Origin: Amycolatopsis sp. FDAARGOS 1241
Lineage (GTDB): Bacteria; Actinomycetota; Actinomycetes; Mycobacteriales; Pseudonocardiaceae
Reading direction: 5' to 3'
Assembly: GCF_016889705.1 (NCBI RefSeq)
Contig: NZ_CP069526.1
Span: forward strand, 9,576,001-9,640,000
DNA: 64,000 nucleotides
Below are positions 15,587 to 24,670 of this stretch, piece after piece. The stretch's first letter is position 1. Every line of letters begins with the position of its first letter. Position numbers and translations under genes: made by a program. Below the pieces are notes generated by a model. It ran no database searches. It worked only from the letters and a program-made list of their open reading frames with translations, and was not told the origin of the DNA.

Positions 15587-16423
15587 TCACTTGGCTCCCA
15601 ACTCGACCGGCACGCCGACCAGCGAGCCGTATTCGGTCCACGAACCGTCGTAGTTCTTCACATCGGCGTAGCCCAGCAGCTCGCGCAGCGCGAACCACGC
15701 GATGGACGAACGCTCACCGATGCGGCAGTACGCGATGGTGGCCTTCGACTCGTCGAGGCCGGCTTCCTTGTACAGCTCGCGGATCTCGTCTTCGGACTTG
15801 AAGGTGCCGTCTTCGTTGGCGACCTTGGCCCACGGCACGTTCAGCGCGCCCGGGATGTGGCCCGGCACCTGCGACTGCTCCTGCGGCAGGTGCGCGGGCG
15901 CGAGCAGCTTGCCCGAGAACTCGTCCGGCGAGCGCACGTCGACGTAGTTCTTCGCGCCGATGGAATCGATGACCTCGGTGCGGAACGCGCGCAGCGACAG
16001 GTCCTGTTCCTTCGCCACGTACGTGGTCGGCTCGCGCTTGACCTCGTCGGCGGTCAGCTCGCGGCCGTCGAGTTCCCACTTCTTGCGGCCGCCGTCGAGC
16101 AGCTGCACCTTCTCGTGGCCGTACAGGGTGAAGTACCAGTACGCGTAGGCGGCGAACCAGTTGTTGTTGCCGCCGTAGAGGATCACGCGGTCGTCGTTCG
16201 AGATGCCCTTCTCCGAGAGGAGCTTCTCGAAGCCTTCCTTGTTGACGAAGTCGCGGCGGACCTTGTCCTGCAGGTCGTTGCGCCAGTCGAGCTTCACCGC
16301 GCCGCGGATGTGCCCGGTGTCGTAAGCGCTGGTGTCTTCATCAACCTCGACGAACACCACGCCCGGGGTGTCCAGGTTGTCTTCCGCCCACTGGGTGGTG
16401 ACGAGGGCGTCTTCACGGCTCAT
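15587..16423 (-). CDS. cysA: Thiosulfate sulfurtransferase (rhodanese)
   Basis: A 278-residue two-domain rhodanese corresponding to mycobacterial CysA2/CysA3 (SseA). The N-terminal domain is inactive. The C-terminal domain has the persulfide Cys in YCRIGERSS (CRIGERS loop, residue about 231) and VDVRSPDEFSG. It moves sulfane sulfur from thiosulfate to thiol acceptors. The gene follows DUF4395 by 33 bases and precedes DUF1416, and an upstream cysteine leader peptide suggests control by cysteine supply. Confidence 0.94.
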   Translation of the reverse strand: MSREDALVTTQWAEDNLDTPGVVFVEVDEDTSAYDTGHIRGAVKLDWRNDLQDKVRRDFVNKEGFEKLLSEKGISNDDRVILYGGNNNWFAAYAYWYFTLYGHEKVQLLDGGRKKWELDGRELTADEVKREPTTYVAKEQDLSLRAFRTEVIDSIGAKNYVDVRSPDEFSGKLLAPAHLPQEQSQVPGHIPGALNVPWAKVANEDGTFKSEDEIRELYKEAGLDESKATIAYCRIGERSSIAWFALRELLGYADVKNYDGSWTEYGSLVGVPVELGAK

Positions 16424-16456
16424 GGGAGTGAACTCTCCTTCTGGTGTCGGTACTGC

Positions 16457-16888
16457 TTAGGAAGCCCGGGCCGGGCTGAAGCGCTTGATGAGCAGGTACA
16501 TCTCGCACCCGAGGCAGAAGTTGAACGCGGCGTTGAGGAAGGCGGCGAACAGCGCGAACGCCGTCGCGATGATGCCGAGCGGGGTCACGCCGGCGATGAA
16601 GCCGATCGTCCCCACCAGGGCGAACACGAAGCCCACGGCCTGCGCGAACCGCAGCGGCGCCGCGTCCTCGCGTTCGCTCGGCGGGCCGAGCCGCGGCGCG
16701 ACCAGCGCGCGGTACAGCACCGAGTACGGCGCCGGCTTGAGCCCGACGAACGCGCCGATCGCGAACACCACGGTCTGCAGCGCCAGCAGTGGCCACCACT
16801 GCGTCACGAGCACCAAGGCGAGCACCACGGTGGTGACGATCGCGGCAAAGCGCGGGCCACGCGGGTCGACGGCCGGTCCGGCGGGCAT
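16457..16888 (-). CDS. DUF4395 membrane protein
   Basis: A 143-residue protein with about four hydrophobic helices (AAIVTTVVLALVLVTQWW, LLALQTVVFAIGAFVG, FVFALVGTIGFIAGV, AFALFAAFLNAAFNFCLGC, the last in part). CLGCEMYLL near the C-terminus has a CxxC pair. DUF4395 proteins accompany sulfurtransferases in actinobacteria and may be membrane sulfur carriers or transporters; not established here. The start MPAGPAVDPRG is chosen for its perfect GGAGGAA binding site; a longer frame starts at 16927. Confidence 0.92.
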   Translation of the reverse strand: MPAGPAVDPRGPRFAAIVTTVVLALVLVTQWWPLLALQTVVFAIGAFVGLKPAPYSVLYRALVAPRLGPPSEREDAAPLRFAQAVGFVFALVGTIGFIAGVTPLGIIATAFALFAAFLNAAFNFCLGCEMYLLIKRFSPARAS

Positions 16889-16969
16889 GGTTCCTCCTGC
16901 TTCGTGAACTGGGGCGTGCGCGCGCACGCGGACACAGGACGGTCGAACGGGCCCGGCGCGGGACGTGCC

Positions 16970-17068
16970 TCAGCGCCGGCCGGCGGAAAGCGGACACAAG
17001 CTGCTGCGCACGCGGCACAGGTCGACTGCGCGGCGCTGCGTCAGGAGGGTGATCGGCAGCTCGTCCAC
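16970..17068 (-). CDS. Cysteine-containing leader peptide of the sulfurtransferase operon
   Basis: A 32-codon ORF from GTG to TGA, ending 81 bases before DUF4395. Its second half reads TQRRAVDLCRVRSSLCPL, the RxxDLCRxxSxLC pattern of actinobacterial leader peptides placed before sulfur-assimilation genes, where ribosome stalling at Cys codons adjusts downstream expression. TACCCT lies seven bases before the GTG and there is no ribosome binding site, so the ORF probably begins at the transcript 5' end. It is too small for usual gene calls. Confidence 0.8.
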   Translation of the reverse strand: MDELPITLLTQRRAVDLCRVRSSLCPLSAGRR

Positions 17069-17075
17069 GCCTGGG

Positions 17076-17081
17076 AGGGTA
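17076..17081 (-). promoter_or_regulatory. -10 element for the leaderless cysteine leader/DUF4395-cysA operon
   Basis: TACCCT on the minus strand followed by seven bases and the leader-peptide GTG at 17068. No convincing -35 is visible at 16-18 bases. Confidence 0.6.
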
Positions 17082-17184
17082 CCGAGAGCTCCCTGAGGGT
17101 GGGAACCACGTTCATACCTTGGGACGAGTCTCAAGCACTGGGAACCGTTCACGAACGTGCTGGTCAGCGGCTCGTCCGGCGGTC

Positions 17185-17622
17185 TCAGTGTGTGTCGGCT
17201 TCGGTGAGGTGGGGCTGGAGGGCGGCCAGCAGCTGCGGCCCCTTCGGCACCCCGCCCACGCGCAGCAGTTCGCGGCCGTCCGCGGCCAGCGCCAGCGTGG
17301 TCGGCGTGCGCAGCACCGAGAGGGCCTGCGCGACCTCCGGCTGGTCGGTCACGTCGAGGTCCACGTGGTGCAGGCCCGGGGTCTTCTCGGCGAGCGACGA
17401 GAGGATGGCGCGCGTGTGGCGGCACGGCGCGCAGAACGTCGTGGAGATCTGGACGAGCGTCACGGCCGACTCGGGATCCAGGGCGTCGGCGACCGGAGCG
17501 GGCAGGGCCCGGGAAGCGGCGGCGGGCTTGGCCGCGCGCACGCGGCCGTTGCGCGCGCGAAGCAGCAGCCCGACGGCAGCCGCCACGACCAGCGTGGCCA
17601 GCAGCACCCAGACTCCGGTCAC
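17185..17622 (-). CDS. Membrane-anchored thioredoxin-like protein
   Basis: A 145-residue protein. Residues ~3-22 form one N-terminal membrane helix (VWVLLATLVVAAAVGLLL), followed by a thioredoxin fold with the redox pair in FCAPCRHT (CxxC), the cis-Pro segment LRTPTTLAL and a final helix. It corresponds in position to mycobacterial thiX. It is probably a membrane-tethered thiol-disulfide reductase; whether the domain faces inside or outside is not clear. The GTG start is eight bases after the LmeA-like stop, so the two genes are cotranscribed. Confidence 0.9.
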   Translation of the reverse strand: MTGVWVLLATLVVAAAVGLLLRARNGRVRAAKPAAASRALPAPVADALDPESAVTLVQISTTFCAPCRHTRAILSSLAEKTPGLHHVDLDVTDQPEVAQALSVLRTPTTLALAADGRELLRVGGVPKGPQLLAALQPHLTEADTH

Positions 17623-17629
17623 CCGGCAC

Positions 17630-18529
17630 TCACCCCTTCGACGTCGACAGATCGGCGAAAGTCACGCCGGTCGCTTCGCCCTTGATGGTCACGGAGCCGC
17701 TGTCGACGCGCACCGCGGTCGGGGTGACCGAGAGCGGCAGCGTGCTCGTGTCGATCGAGGCACGGAAGTTCGGCAGGAGCGACTTCTGCACGGACTCGGG
17801 AACGACGGTCGTCTCCTGATCATTCCCGAACTGCAGCCGGTGGGGCGTGATCGTGATGGTCTTACCCTTGAGCTCGATCAGCGCGAAGCAGAAGATCTCC
17901 ACCTTCTGCCCGGCGATCTGGACGTCGCCCGACAGGCGCACGCCGGCGGTGTTGGTGTCCTGCTCCTCGCCGTCGGCGTTGGTGGTGGTCGGGTCCGGCT
18001 GCTGGCCCTGCTCGGTGTCGCCGTACTTCACGTACGCCTGGGTGCTCTGGTCGATGCGCAGGTTCTGGATCTTGTCCAGCGGTGAGATGCGCGCGATGTC
18101 CGACGCCTTGATCGTCACGGCGCCGGTGAGCTTGCCGATCTTCACGTTCTTCGTGTTGCCCGCGGTGAGGTCGGACAACGGAGCGGTTACATCTTCGAGT
18201 TCGGCGCTCACGCCGAGGTCGCGCAGCTCACCCCCGACGGGGACGCCGTCGGCCGAGACGCTGATGTGACTGTAGTCACCCGAGAGGGCCTGCGTGAGGA
18301 ACGGGAAACCGTGGATGTCGACCGACGGGTCGTCGCTGAGACCGAGCTGCTCGCGGGCCTTCTGGGAGATCGTGTGCTCGGCGAACGCGGCGGCCCCGAA
18401 ATCGGCTCCGACCAGCAGGATCACGAGGACCCCGAGCACGATCACCCACCGGCGGACCCGCCGTCCGCGACGCCGGCCGTCCGGTCGCGGAGAGGGTCGG
18501 TCGTTCCGCGTCACGGGCCTGCTCACCAT
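17630..18529 (-). CDS. LmeA-like phospholipid-binding protein (DUF2993)
   Basis: A 299-residue protein with a basic cytoplasmic N-terminus, one membrane helix (WVIVLGVLVILLVGADFG) and an extracytoplasmic DUF2993 domain. In mycobacteria LmeA binds phospholipid and supports lipomannan elongation and envelope integrity. The domain starts with AFAEHTISQKAREQLGL and contains the typical GFPFLTQALSGDYSHISV strand pair (partial). The ATG at 18529 is preceded by AGGAG; an upstream in-frame start exists. It is divergent from glnR and followed by the thioredoxin gene. Confidence 0.88.
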   Translation of the reverse strand: MVSRPVTRNDRPSPRPDGRRRGRRVRRWVIVLGVLVILLVGADFGAAAFAEHTISQKAREQLGLSDDPSVDIHGFPFLTQALSGDYSHISVSADGVPVGGELRDLGVSAELEDVTAPLSDLTAGNTKNVKIGKLTGAVTIKASDIARISPLDKIQNLRIDQSTQAYVKYGDTEQGQQPDPTTTNADGEEQDTNTAGVRLSGDVQIAGQKVEIFCFALIELKGKTITITPHRLQFGNDQETTVVPESVQKSLLPNFRASIDTSTLPLSVTPTAVRVDSGSVTIKGEATGVTFADLSTSKG

Positions 18530-18706
18530 CGCGTCGGTTCTCCTGTTCGTCGGGGGCCGGGGCGCTCCTGGCCGTCCGGCCAGGTGTGATCGATCCAGCA
18601 CGAGCTAGGTGACGTGTTGTTCACCCGGTATTCTCACTCAGCACCGACCGAGGCCACGTCCGCGCCCGTGTGCGAGGCCATGACTTTGTGAAGGCGGTGT
18701 GGCTCC

Positions 18707-19450
18707 ATGAGCCTGGACCTTCTGGTACTGACCGCAGAACCCGACGCCACCTCGGTGCTTCCCGCCCTGGATCTGCTGCCCCACACCGTACGCGTCCGCG
18801 AGCCCGAGGTGACGGCCCTGCTCGACGCCGGTCACCGCGACGTCATCCTGCTCGACGCACGCAGCGACCTGGCGTCGGCGAAGAGCCTCTGCCGGCTGCT
18901 CAAGGGCGCCGCCGAGGACGAGGGCAGCACCCCCGTGATCGCCGTGGTCGGCGAAGGTGGCCTCGTGGCCGTCAGCTCCGAGTGGCGCATGGACGACATC
19001 CTGCTGCCCACCGCCGGCCCCGCCGAGGTCGACGCGCGCCTGCGCCTGGTCACGACCCGCGACGGCGCCGTCGGCCAGGTCGACGCCGAGCTGCGCGTCG
19101 GCGACCTCGTGATCGACGAGGCCACCTACACCGCGCGCCTGCGCCGCCGCACGCTCGAGCTCACGTACAAGGAGTTCGAGCTGCTGAAGTACCTCGCGCA
19201 GCACGCCGGCCGCGTCTTCACGCGCGCCCAGCTCCTGCAGGAGGTCTGGGGCTACGACTTCTTCGGCGGCACCCGCACCGTCGACGTCCACGTCCGGCGC
19301 CTGCGCGCCAAGCTCGGTCCGGAGCACGAGCAGATGATCGGCACGGTCCGCAACGTCGGCTACAAGTTCGAGCGCCCCGCCAAGTCCGCGCCGAAGACCG
19401 CCGCGCCGGCCGAGCCGGCGGTGGTGCCGCAGCAACTGTCCACCCACTGA
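18707..19450 (+). CDS. glnR: GlnR-type nitrogen response regulator
   Basis: A 247-residue OmpR-family regulator of nitrogen assimilation. The receiver begins [20 protein letters not shown] and keeps Asp50 in [10 protein letters not shown], but the acidic pocket is incomplete, as in orphan GlnR proteins that are not phosphorylated by a kinase. The C-terminal winged helix has [35 protein letters not shown] and RRLRAKLG, then an unstructured tail. No histidine kinase gene is adjacent. GAAGGCGG precedes the ATG. Position before mshD matches mycobacterial synteny. Confidence 0.93.
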   Translation: MSLDLLVLTAEPDATSVLPALDLLPHTVRVREPEVTALLDAGHRDVILLDARSDLASAKSLCRLLKGAAEDEGSTPVIAVVGEGGLVAVSSEWRMDDILLPTAGPAEVDARLRLVTTRDGAVGQVDAELRVGDLVIDEATYTARLRRRTLELTYKEFELLKYLAQHAGRVFTRAQLLQEVWGYDFFGGTRTVDVHVRRLRAKLGPEHEQMIGTVRNVGYKFERPAKSAPKTAAPAEPAVVPQQLSTH

Positions 19451-19465
19451 CCGCCCCCGCGTGGG

Positions 19466-19471
19466 TAATGT
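19466..19471 (+). promoter_or_regulatory. -10 element for leaderless mshD mRNA
   Basis: TAATGT is followed by exactly seven bases and the GTG at 19479. This decides the mshD start over the in-frame GTG at 19461. Confidence 0.6.
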
Positions 19472-19478
19472 CGGCTTC

Positions 19479-20384
19479 GTGGCGGAAACAGAGCTGACGG
19501 CGTGGACGGCCGAACCCGATGCGGAAGCGGTGCGCGAGGTGCTGCTCGCCGCGAAGGGCGCTGACGGGCGGCCCGAGGTCGAGGCGACGGGACCGTTGCC
19601 GCGGGAGTTCGCCGGTGGGCTGCACCTGCTGGCCCGGGTCGGCGGACGCCCCGTCGGCTACGCGCACCTCGACACCGAAGGCGATTCCTACGGCCGCCAG
19701 GTCGCGGAGCTCGTGGTGCACCCGGAGTTCCGCCGTCGCGGGGTCGGCACCGCGCTGGCGAAGGAGCTCGAGGCGAAGGCCGCCGACGGTGCGCGCGTCT
19801 GGGCGCACGGCGACCACCCCGGCGCGGCCGCACTGGCGAACGAGTTCCACCTGGGCCGGCAGCGGGAGCTGCTGATCCTGCACGCCGCCGTCGAGGGCGC
19901 CGACTGGCCCGCACCCGTGGTGCGCGAAGGGCTCAAGCTGCGCACGTTCGTCGTCGGCCAGGACGAAGAAGCCGTGATCGCCGTCAACGCGCGGGCGTTC
20001 GACTGGCACCCGGAACAGGGCGCGTTCACCGTCGACGAGCTGCGGGCCGAAGAAGCGCAATCCTGGTTCGACCCCGCGGGGTTCTTCCTCGCCGAGGACG
20101 CGCAGGGCGAGGTCGTCGGGTTCCACTGGACGAAGGTCCACGAACCGGTGCCCGGCCGCTTCGGCGGTGAGCCGGTCGGAGAGGTGTACGTCGTCGGGGT
20201 CGATCCGGCCACGCAGGGTGGCGGCCTCGGCAAGGCGCTGACGCTGGCGGGCCTTCGCTACCTGCGCGAGCGCGGACTACGCCAAGTGATCCTCTACGTC
20301 GAAGGTGACAACGCTCCGGCGCTGGCCGTGTACAAAAAACTGGGGTTCACGCGTTTCGAAACCGACGTCCAGTACGGTCGGTAA
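19479..20384 (+). CDS. mshD: Mycothiol synthase
   Basis: A 301-residue enzyme with two GNAT domains that acetylates Cys-GlcN-Ins with acetyl-CoA in the last step of mycothiol synthesis, the main thiol of actinobacteria. The N-domain acetyl-CoA loop is VHPEFRRRGVGTALAKEL; the catalytic C-domain loop is VDPATQGGGLGKALTLAG, followed by YVEGDNAPALAVYKKLGF. Length and both loops match MshD well. The GTG at 19479 lies seven bases after TAATGT, so the mRNA is probably leaderless. It sits between glnR and the phosphate operon as in mycobacteria. Confidence 0.95.
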   Translation: MAETELTAWTAEPDAEAVREVLLAAKGADGRPEVEATGPLPREFAGGLHLLARVGGRPVGYAHLDTEGDSYGRQVAELVVHPEFRRRGVGTALAKELEAKAADGARVWAHGDHPGAAALANEFHLGRQRELLILHAAVEGADWPAPVVREGLKLRTFVVGQDEEAVIAVNARAFDWHPEQGAFTVDELRAEEAQSWFDPAGFFLAEDAQGEVVGFHWTKVHEPVPGRFGGEPVGEVYVVGVDPATQGGGLGKALTLAGLRYLRERGLRQVILYVEGDNAPALAVYKKLGFTRFETDVQYGR

Positions 20385-20492
20385 TCACAATCGACGCGAA
20401 CCGCGTCTCGTGTTACTTTCTGCGTACGCACAGGTCACGGCAGGGACACGGCACCCTTTCGGGCTAGTCGCCCCGGTCACATACTGTGTCTT

Positions 20493-20514
20493 GTTCACTT
20501 TGCGTTCATCTCGC
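20493..20514 (+). promoter_or_regulatory. PHO box (two 11-bp PhoP direct repeats) upstream of pstS
   Basis: GTTCACTTTGC immediately followed by GTTCATCTCGC, two head-to-tail 11-base units matching the actinobacterial PhoP site. A TAATGT hexamer at 20542-20547 could be the -10, 56 bases before the region of the pstS start; an alternative TACTGT lies at 20482. The arrangement indicates induction by phosphate starvation. The remaining 20385-20492 holds no gene. Confidence 0.8.
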
Positions 20515-20609
20515 CAAGGGAGGCCGTCCACCGAGGCTGCCTAATGTCCGGATCCGGCGTCGCTGAAACGCGCGCCGTTCCGGCGAAGTCTCCGAGTGGA
20601 GGAAATGCA

Positions 20610-21740
20610 GTGAAGATCATGCGGCCTCTTGGTGCCGTGGGCATCCTGGCGAGCGCCGCTCTGGTGCTTTCCGCCTGTGGCAGCGACCCCGCGGCGAGCA
20701 ACAGCAGCAGCGGCGCCTCGTCCGGTGCCCCCGCCGCCACCGGCACCGCACAGGTCGACTGCGGTGGCAAGAGCCCGCTGTCGGGCGAAGGCTCGACGGC
20801 GCAGAACAACGCCATCGAGGTCTTCAAGCTCGCTTACGGCAAGCAGTGCTCCGGCCAGCAGGTCAACTACACGGCCAGCGGCTCGGGCGCGGGTGTCAAG
20901 CAGTTCAACGGCAACCAGGTCGACTTCGGTGGCTCGGACTCCCCGATCACCGGCGCCGACCTCGAAGCCGCCGGCAAGCGCTGCGCCTCCCCGGCGTGGA
21001 ACATCCCGATGGTCGTCGGCCCCGTCGCCGTCGCCTACAAGCTCCAGGGCGTCGACAAGCTCACGCTCACCCCCACCGTGATCGCCAAGATCTTCAACGG
21101 CCAGATCAAGAACTGGAACGACCCGCAGATCAAGGCCGTCAAGGGCAACGAGAGCGTCACGTTCCCGGACAAGCCGATCCAGGTCATCTCCCGCTCGGAC
21201 GAGTCCGGCACCACCGACAACTTCCAGAAGTACCTCGGCGCGGCCGCCAAGGGTGTCTGGACGCAGGGCGCCGGCAAGAAGTTCAACGGCGGCGTGGGCT
21301 CCGGTGCGCAGGGCTCGAACGGTGTGGCCACCGCGGTCAAGGGTGCCGACGGCGCCATCACCTACGTCGAGGGCGCGTTCGCCAAGGACGGCATCACGCC
21401 GGCCCTGATCGACAGCGGCTCCGGTGGCGTCGAGCTGACCTCGGACAACGTCGCGAAGTCGCTGGACTCCGCGAAGTTCCTCCACGACGGTTCGAACGAC
21501 CTGGCGATGGACCTCAACGCCATCTACGCGAGCAACGTCCCGGGTGCCTACCCGCTGCTGCTCACGACCTACGAGATCGTCTGCTCGAAGTACTCGAACG
21601 CCGACGTCTCCAAGGCCCTGAAGGCGTTCCTGACCGTCTCGGCCACCACCGGCCAGCAGCAGCTGTCGAGCAAGGGTTACGTGCCGATCCCGCAGAGCCT
21701 GCAGGACAAGGTGCTGACCGCCGTCAAGGCGATTTCCTGA
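20610..21740 (+). CDS. pstS: Phosphate ABC transporter substrate-binding lipoprotein
   Basis: A 376-residue secreted lipoprotein that captures phosphate outside the membrane. The signal peptide ends in a lipobox LSAC (Cys at about residue 22), followed by a Ser/Ala/Gly linker. Phosphate-pocket segments are GEGSTAQNN, ASGSGAGVKQF, FGGSDSPIT and SRSDESGTTDNF. The GTG is preceded by GGAGGAAA. It is the first gene of pstSCAB behind the PHO box, 46 bases from pstC. Confidence 0.97.
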   Translation: MKIMRPLGAVGILASAALVLSACGSDPAASNSSSGASSGAPAATGTAQVDCGGKSPLSGEGSTAQNNAIEVFKLAYGKQCSGQQVNYTASGSGAGVKQFNGNQVDFGGSDSPITGADLEAAGKRCASPAWNIPMVVGPVAVAYKLQGVDKLTLTPTVIAKIFNGQIKNWNDPQIKAVKGNESVTFPDKPIQVISRSDESGTTDNFQKYLGAAAKGVWTQGAGKKFNGGVGSGAQGSNGVATAVKGADGAITYVEGAFAKDGITPALIDSGSGGVELTSDNVAKSLDSAKFLHDGSNDLAMDLNAIYASNVPGAYPLLLTTYEIVCSKYSNADVSKALKAFLTVSATTGQQQLSSKGYVPIPQSLQDKVLTAVKAIS

Positions 21741-21786
21741 TTTATCCTGACCTGACTAGCGAACACAGTCTGGACAAGCCCAGTCG

Positions 21787-22854
21787 ATGAGCGAGTCATC
21801 CTCGACGCGAACGCCCACCGGCGGCCCCGGTGGGCGTTCGTCGTCCGCCCGAGAGTTCCCGGAGGATCCGATTTCGGAGACAACGTCCGCGCCGGCGCCC
21901 GATCGGCCGCCCGCGCGGGAGAAGCCGAAGAAGGTGCGGGCCGGTGACCGCATCTTCAAGAATCTGACCACCGGAGCCGGCCTCTTCGTCGTCGTGCTGA
22001 TCGGCCTGATCGGACTCTTCCTGATCATCCAGGCGATTCCGGCGCTGCGGGCGGACAAGGTGAACTTCCTGACCAACCACGGTTGGTCGACGAACGACGC
22101 GACGAACATGTCGTTCGGCATCCTCGACCTGCTCGAGGTCACCATCGCCACGTCCGTGGTGGCCCTGATCATCGCGATGCCGGTTTCGCTGGGCATCGCG
22201 CTGTTCCTCACGCAGTACGCGCCGAAGCGGCTGGCCCGTGCGTTCGCCTACGTCGTGGACCTGCTCGCCGCGGTGCCCTCGATCATCTTCGGCCTGTGGG
22301 GCATCCTCGTCTTCGCGCCGACGATCGAACCGTTCTCGCAGTGGGTGAACTCGACCTTCTCGTGGTTCCCGCTGCTGGCGCCCGGCAACGTGCAGCCGAG
22401 CGTGCGCGGCACGATCTTCACCGCCGGCATCGTGCTGGCCGTGATGATCCTGCCGATCGTCACGTCGCTGTCGCGCGAGGTCTTCGAGCGCACACCGACG
22501 ACGCACATCGAAGGCGCCCTCGCCCTCGGCGCCACGCGCTGGGAGGTCATCCGCACCACGGTGCTGCCCTTCGGCAAGGCCGGTTACGTCGGGGCCTCCA
22601 TGCTCGGCCTCGGCCGCGCGCTCGGGGAGACCATCGCGCTCGCCGTCATCCTCCTCATCCCGCAGGGCCGGAACTTCGACTGGAGCCTTTTCGACGGTGG
22701 GTCGACGTTCGCGTCGAAGATCGCCGCCAACTACAGCGAGTTCAACAACCCGACCTCGGCCGGTGCGTACATCGCCGCCGGCCTGGTGCTCTTCGTGCTC
22801 ACCTTCCTGGTGAACTTCGCCGCCCGGTCCATCATCGGCCAGAAGGGGGACTGA
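21787..22854 (+). CDS. pstC: Phosphate ABC transporter permease PstC
   Basis: A 355-residue inner-membrane permease with a ~45-residue hydrophilic N-terminus, then six or seven helices. The ABC permease (EAA) loop is EGALALGATRWEVIRTTV, which docks PstB, followed by GLGRALGETIALAVIL. It forms the channel with PstA. The gap to pstA is two bases, so translation is coupled. Confidence 0.97.
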   Translation: MSESSSTRTPTGGPGGRSSSAREFPEDPISETTSAPAPDRPPAREKPKKVRAGDRIFKNLTTGAGLFVVVLIGLIGLFLIIQAIPALRADKVNFLTNHGWSTNDATNMSFGILDLLEVTIATSVVALIIAMPVSLGIALFLTQYAPKRLARAFAYVVDLLAAVPSIIFGLWGILVFAPTIEPFSQWVNSTFSWFPLLAPGNVQPSVRGTIFTAGIVLAVMILPIVTSLSREVFERTPTTHIEGALALGATRWEVIRTTVLPFGKAGYVGASMLGLGRALGETIALAVILLIPQGRNFDWSLFDGGSTFASKIAANYSEFNNPTSAGAYIAAGLVLFVLTFLVNFAARSIIGQKGD

Positions 22855-22856
22855 GC

Positions 22857-23771
22857 ATGACCAGCACGCTCGAACGTCCCGCCACCACTCCGGCTTTCCA
22901 GCAGGTCAGCGCCGCCCGCAAGGTGAAGAACGCGCTCGCCACGGTGCTGGTGTGGCTGTCGTTCCTCATCGCCGTGATCCCGCTGGTGTGGGTGCTGTAC
23001 ACGGTGATCGTCGACGGCATCAGGCGCATCCCGTACTCGAACTGGTGGTCCGAGGACTTCGGTTCGGTGCTGCCCGACGAGGTCGGCGGCGGTGTGCTGC
23101 ACGCGATCATCGGCACCCTGCTGCAGGGTCTCGTGTGTGCCATCATCGCGGTGCCGATCGGCCTCCTGGTGGCGATCTACCTGGTGGAGTACGGCCGCGG
23201 CAAGCTGGCCCGCACCACCACGTTCATGGTCGACATCCTCTCGGGTGTCCCGTCGATCGTCGCCGCGCTGTTCATCTACGCGCTGTGGATCACCACGCTC
23301 GGCCTGCCGCGCAGCGGTTTCGCCGTGTCGCTGGCCCTGGTGCTGCTGATGATCCCGGTCGTCGTGCGCTCGGCCGAGGAGATGCTGCGGATCGTGCCGG
23401 ACGACCTGCGCGAGGCTTCCTACGCGCTGGGCGTGCCGAAGTGGAAGACGATCATGAAGATCGTGCTGCCCACGGCGCTGTCCGGCATCATCGGCGGCGT
23501 CATGATGGCCCTGGCCCGCGTGATGGGTGAAACGGCGCCGCTGCTGGTGCTCGTGGGCTATTCGTCCTACGTGCACTGGAACATCTTCGAGGGCGAGCAG
23601 GCCGCCCTGCCGCTGTTGATGAACAACGAGCGCGCGACCAACTCGATCGACCCCGGCAGCGTCGGCTTCGACCGCATCTGGGGCGCTGCGCTCACGCTGG
23701 TGCTGATCATCGCGATCATCAACCTGCTCGCCACAGTGTTCTCCCGCATCGTCGCCCCGAAGAAGAAGTGA
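22857..23771 (+). CDS. pstA: Phosphate ABC transporter permease PstA
   Basis: A 304-residue permease with six helices. The EAA loop is REASYALGVPKWKTIMKIV, then MMALARVMGETAPLLVLVG. The ATG is two bases after pstC, and pstB starts three bases after its stop. It pairs with PstC in the membrane. Family membership is unambiguous. Confidence 0.97.
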   Translation: MTSTLERPATTPAFQQVSAARKVKNALATVLVWLSFLIAVIPLVWVLYTVIVDGIRRIPYSNWWSEDFGSVLPDEVGGGVLHAIIGTLLQGLVCAIIAVPIGLLVAIYLVEYGRGKLARTTTFMVDILSGVPSIVAALFIYALWITTLGLPRSGFAVSLALVLLMIPVVVRSAEEMLRIVPDDLREASYALGVPKWKTIMKIVLPTALSGIIGGVMMALARVMGETAPLLVLVGYSSYVHWNIFEGEQAALPLLMNNERATNSIDPGSVGFDRIWGAALTLVLIIAIINLLATVFSRIVAPKKK

Positions 23772-23774
23772 GTC

Positions 23775-24551
23775 ATGGCCAAGCGAATCGACGTCAAGGA
23801 CCTGGACATCTACTACGGCAAGTTCCACGCCGTGGACAACGTCACCCTGGCCGTGCCGCCGCGGAACGTCACCGCGTTCATCGGGCCGTCGGGGTGCGGC
23901 AAGTCGACCGTGCTGCGCACGCTCAACCGGATGCACGAAGTCATCCCGGGTGCACGCGTCGACGGCGAGGTGCTGCTCGACGGTGAGGACATCTACGCGT
24001 CCGCGGTGGACCCGGTGCAGGTCCGCCGCACGATCGGCATGGTGTTCCAGCGGCCCAACCCGTTCCCCACGATGTCCATCAAGGACAACGTCGTGGCCGG
24101 CCTGCGCCTGGGCGGAACCAAGAACCGCAAGCAGCTCGACGAGATCTCCGAGCGCGCGCTGCGGGGCGCCAACCTGTGGAACGAGGTCAAGGACCGCCTC
24201 AACAAGCCGGGTGGCGGTCTCTCCGGTGGTCAGCAGCAGCGGTTGTGCATCGCGCGCGCCATCGCGGTGCAGCCCGACGTGCTCCTGATGGACGAACCGT
24301 GCTCGGCGCTCGACCCGATCTCGACGCTCGCGATCGAGGACCTGATCGGCGAGCTGAAGAAGGACTACACGATCGTCATCGTCACGCACAACATGCAGCA
24401 GGCGGCTCGCGTGTCGGACCAGACGGCGTTCTTCAACCTGGCGGGCGTCGGCCAGCCGGGCCGGCTGGTCGAGCTCAACGACACGGAGAAGATCTTCTCC
24501 AACCCGGACGAGAAGGCCACCGAGGACTACATCTCGGGCCGCTTCGGCTGA
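23775..24551 (+). CDS. pstB: Phosphate ABC transporter ATPase PstB
   Basis: A 258-residue ATPase driving phosphate import. Walker [11 protein letters not shown]-loop [13 protein letters not shown], signature LSGGQQQR, Walker [13 protein letters not shown] and the switch His in IVTHNMQQ are all intact. It is the last gene of the operon, followed by a clear terminator. Confidence 0.98.
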   Translation: MAKRIDVKDLDIYYGKFHAVDNVTLAVPPRNVTAFIGPSGCGKSTVLRTLNRMHEVIPGARVDGEVLLDGEDIYASAVDPVQVRRTIGMVFQRPNPFPTMSIKDNVVAGLRLGGTKNRKQLDEISERALRGANLWNEVKDRLNKPGGGLSGGQQQRLCIARAIAVQPDVLLMDEPCSALDPISTLAIEDLIGELKKDYTIVIVTHNMQQAARVSDQTAFFNLAGVGQPGRLVELNDTEKIFSNPDEKATEDYISGRFG

Positions 24552-24564
24552 TCCACCAGCGGTG

Positions 24565-24602
24565 AACGGCCCCTTCGTCCGGTGTGGACGGAGGGGCCGT
24601 TT
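24565..24602 (+). terminator. Intrinsic terminator of pstSCAB
   Basis: AACGGCCCCTTCGTCC and its near-perfect complement GGACGGAGGGGCCGTTT form a 15-16 base stem 14 bases after the pstB stop, followed by TTCC. Confidence 0.85.
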
Positions 24603-24620
24603 CCGTTGCCAGGTAACGAA

Positions 24621-24645
24621 AAGGGCCGCCTCCTGGGGGGCCCTT
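24621..24645 (-). terminator. Terminator of phoU on the opposite strand
   Basis: AAGGGCC/GGCCCTT stem with an 11-base loop, 26 bases beyond the phoU stop; on the minus strand it is followed by TTCG. Together with the adjacent hairpin it separates the two convergent units. Confidence 0.65.
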
Positions 24646-24670
24646 CGGCGGAACGTGCCTGAGTGGACGG

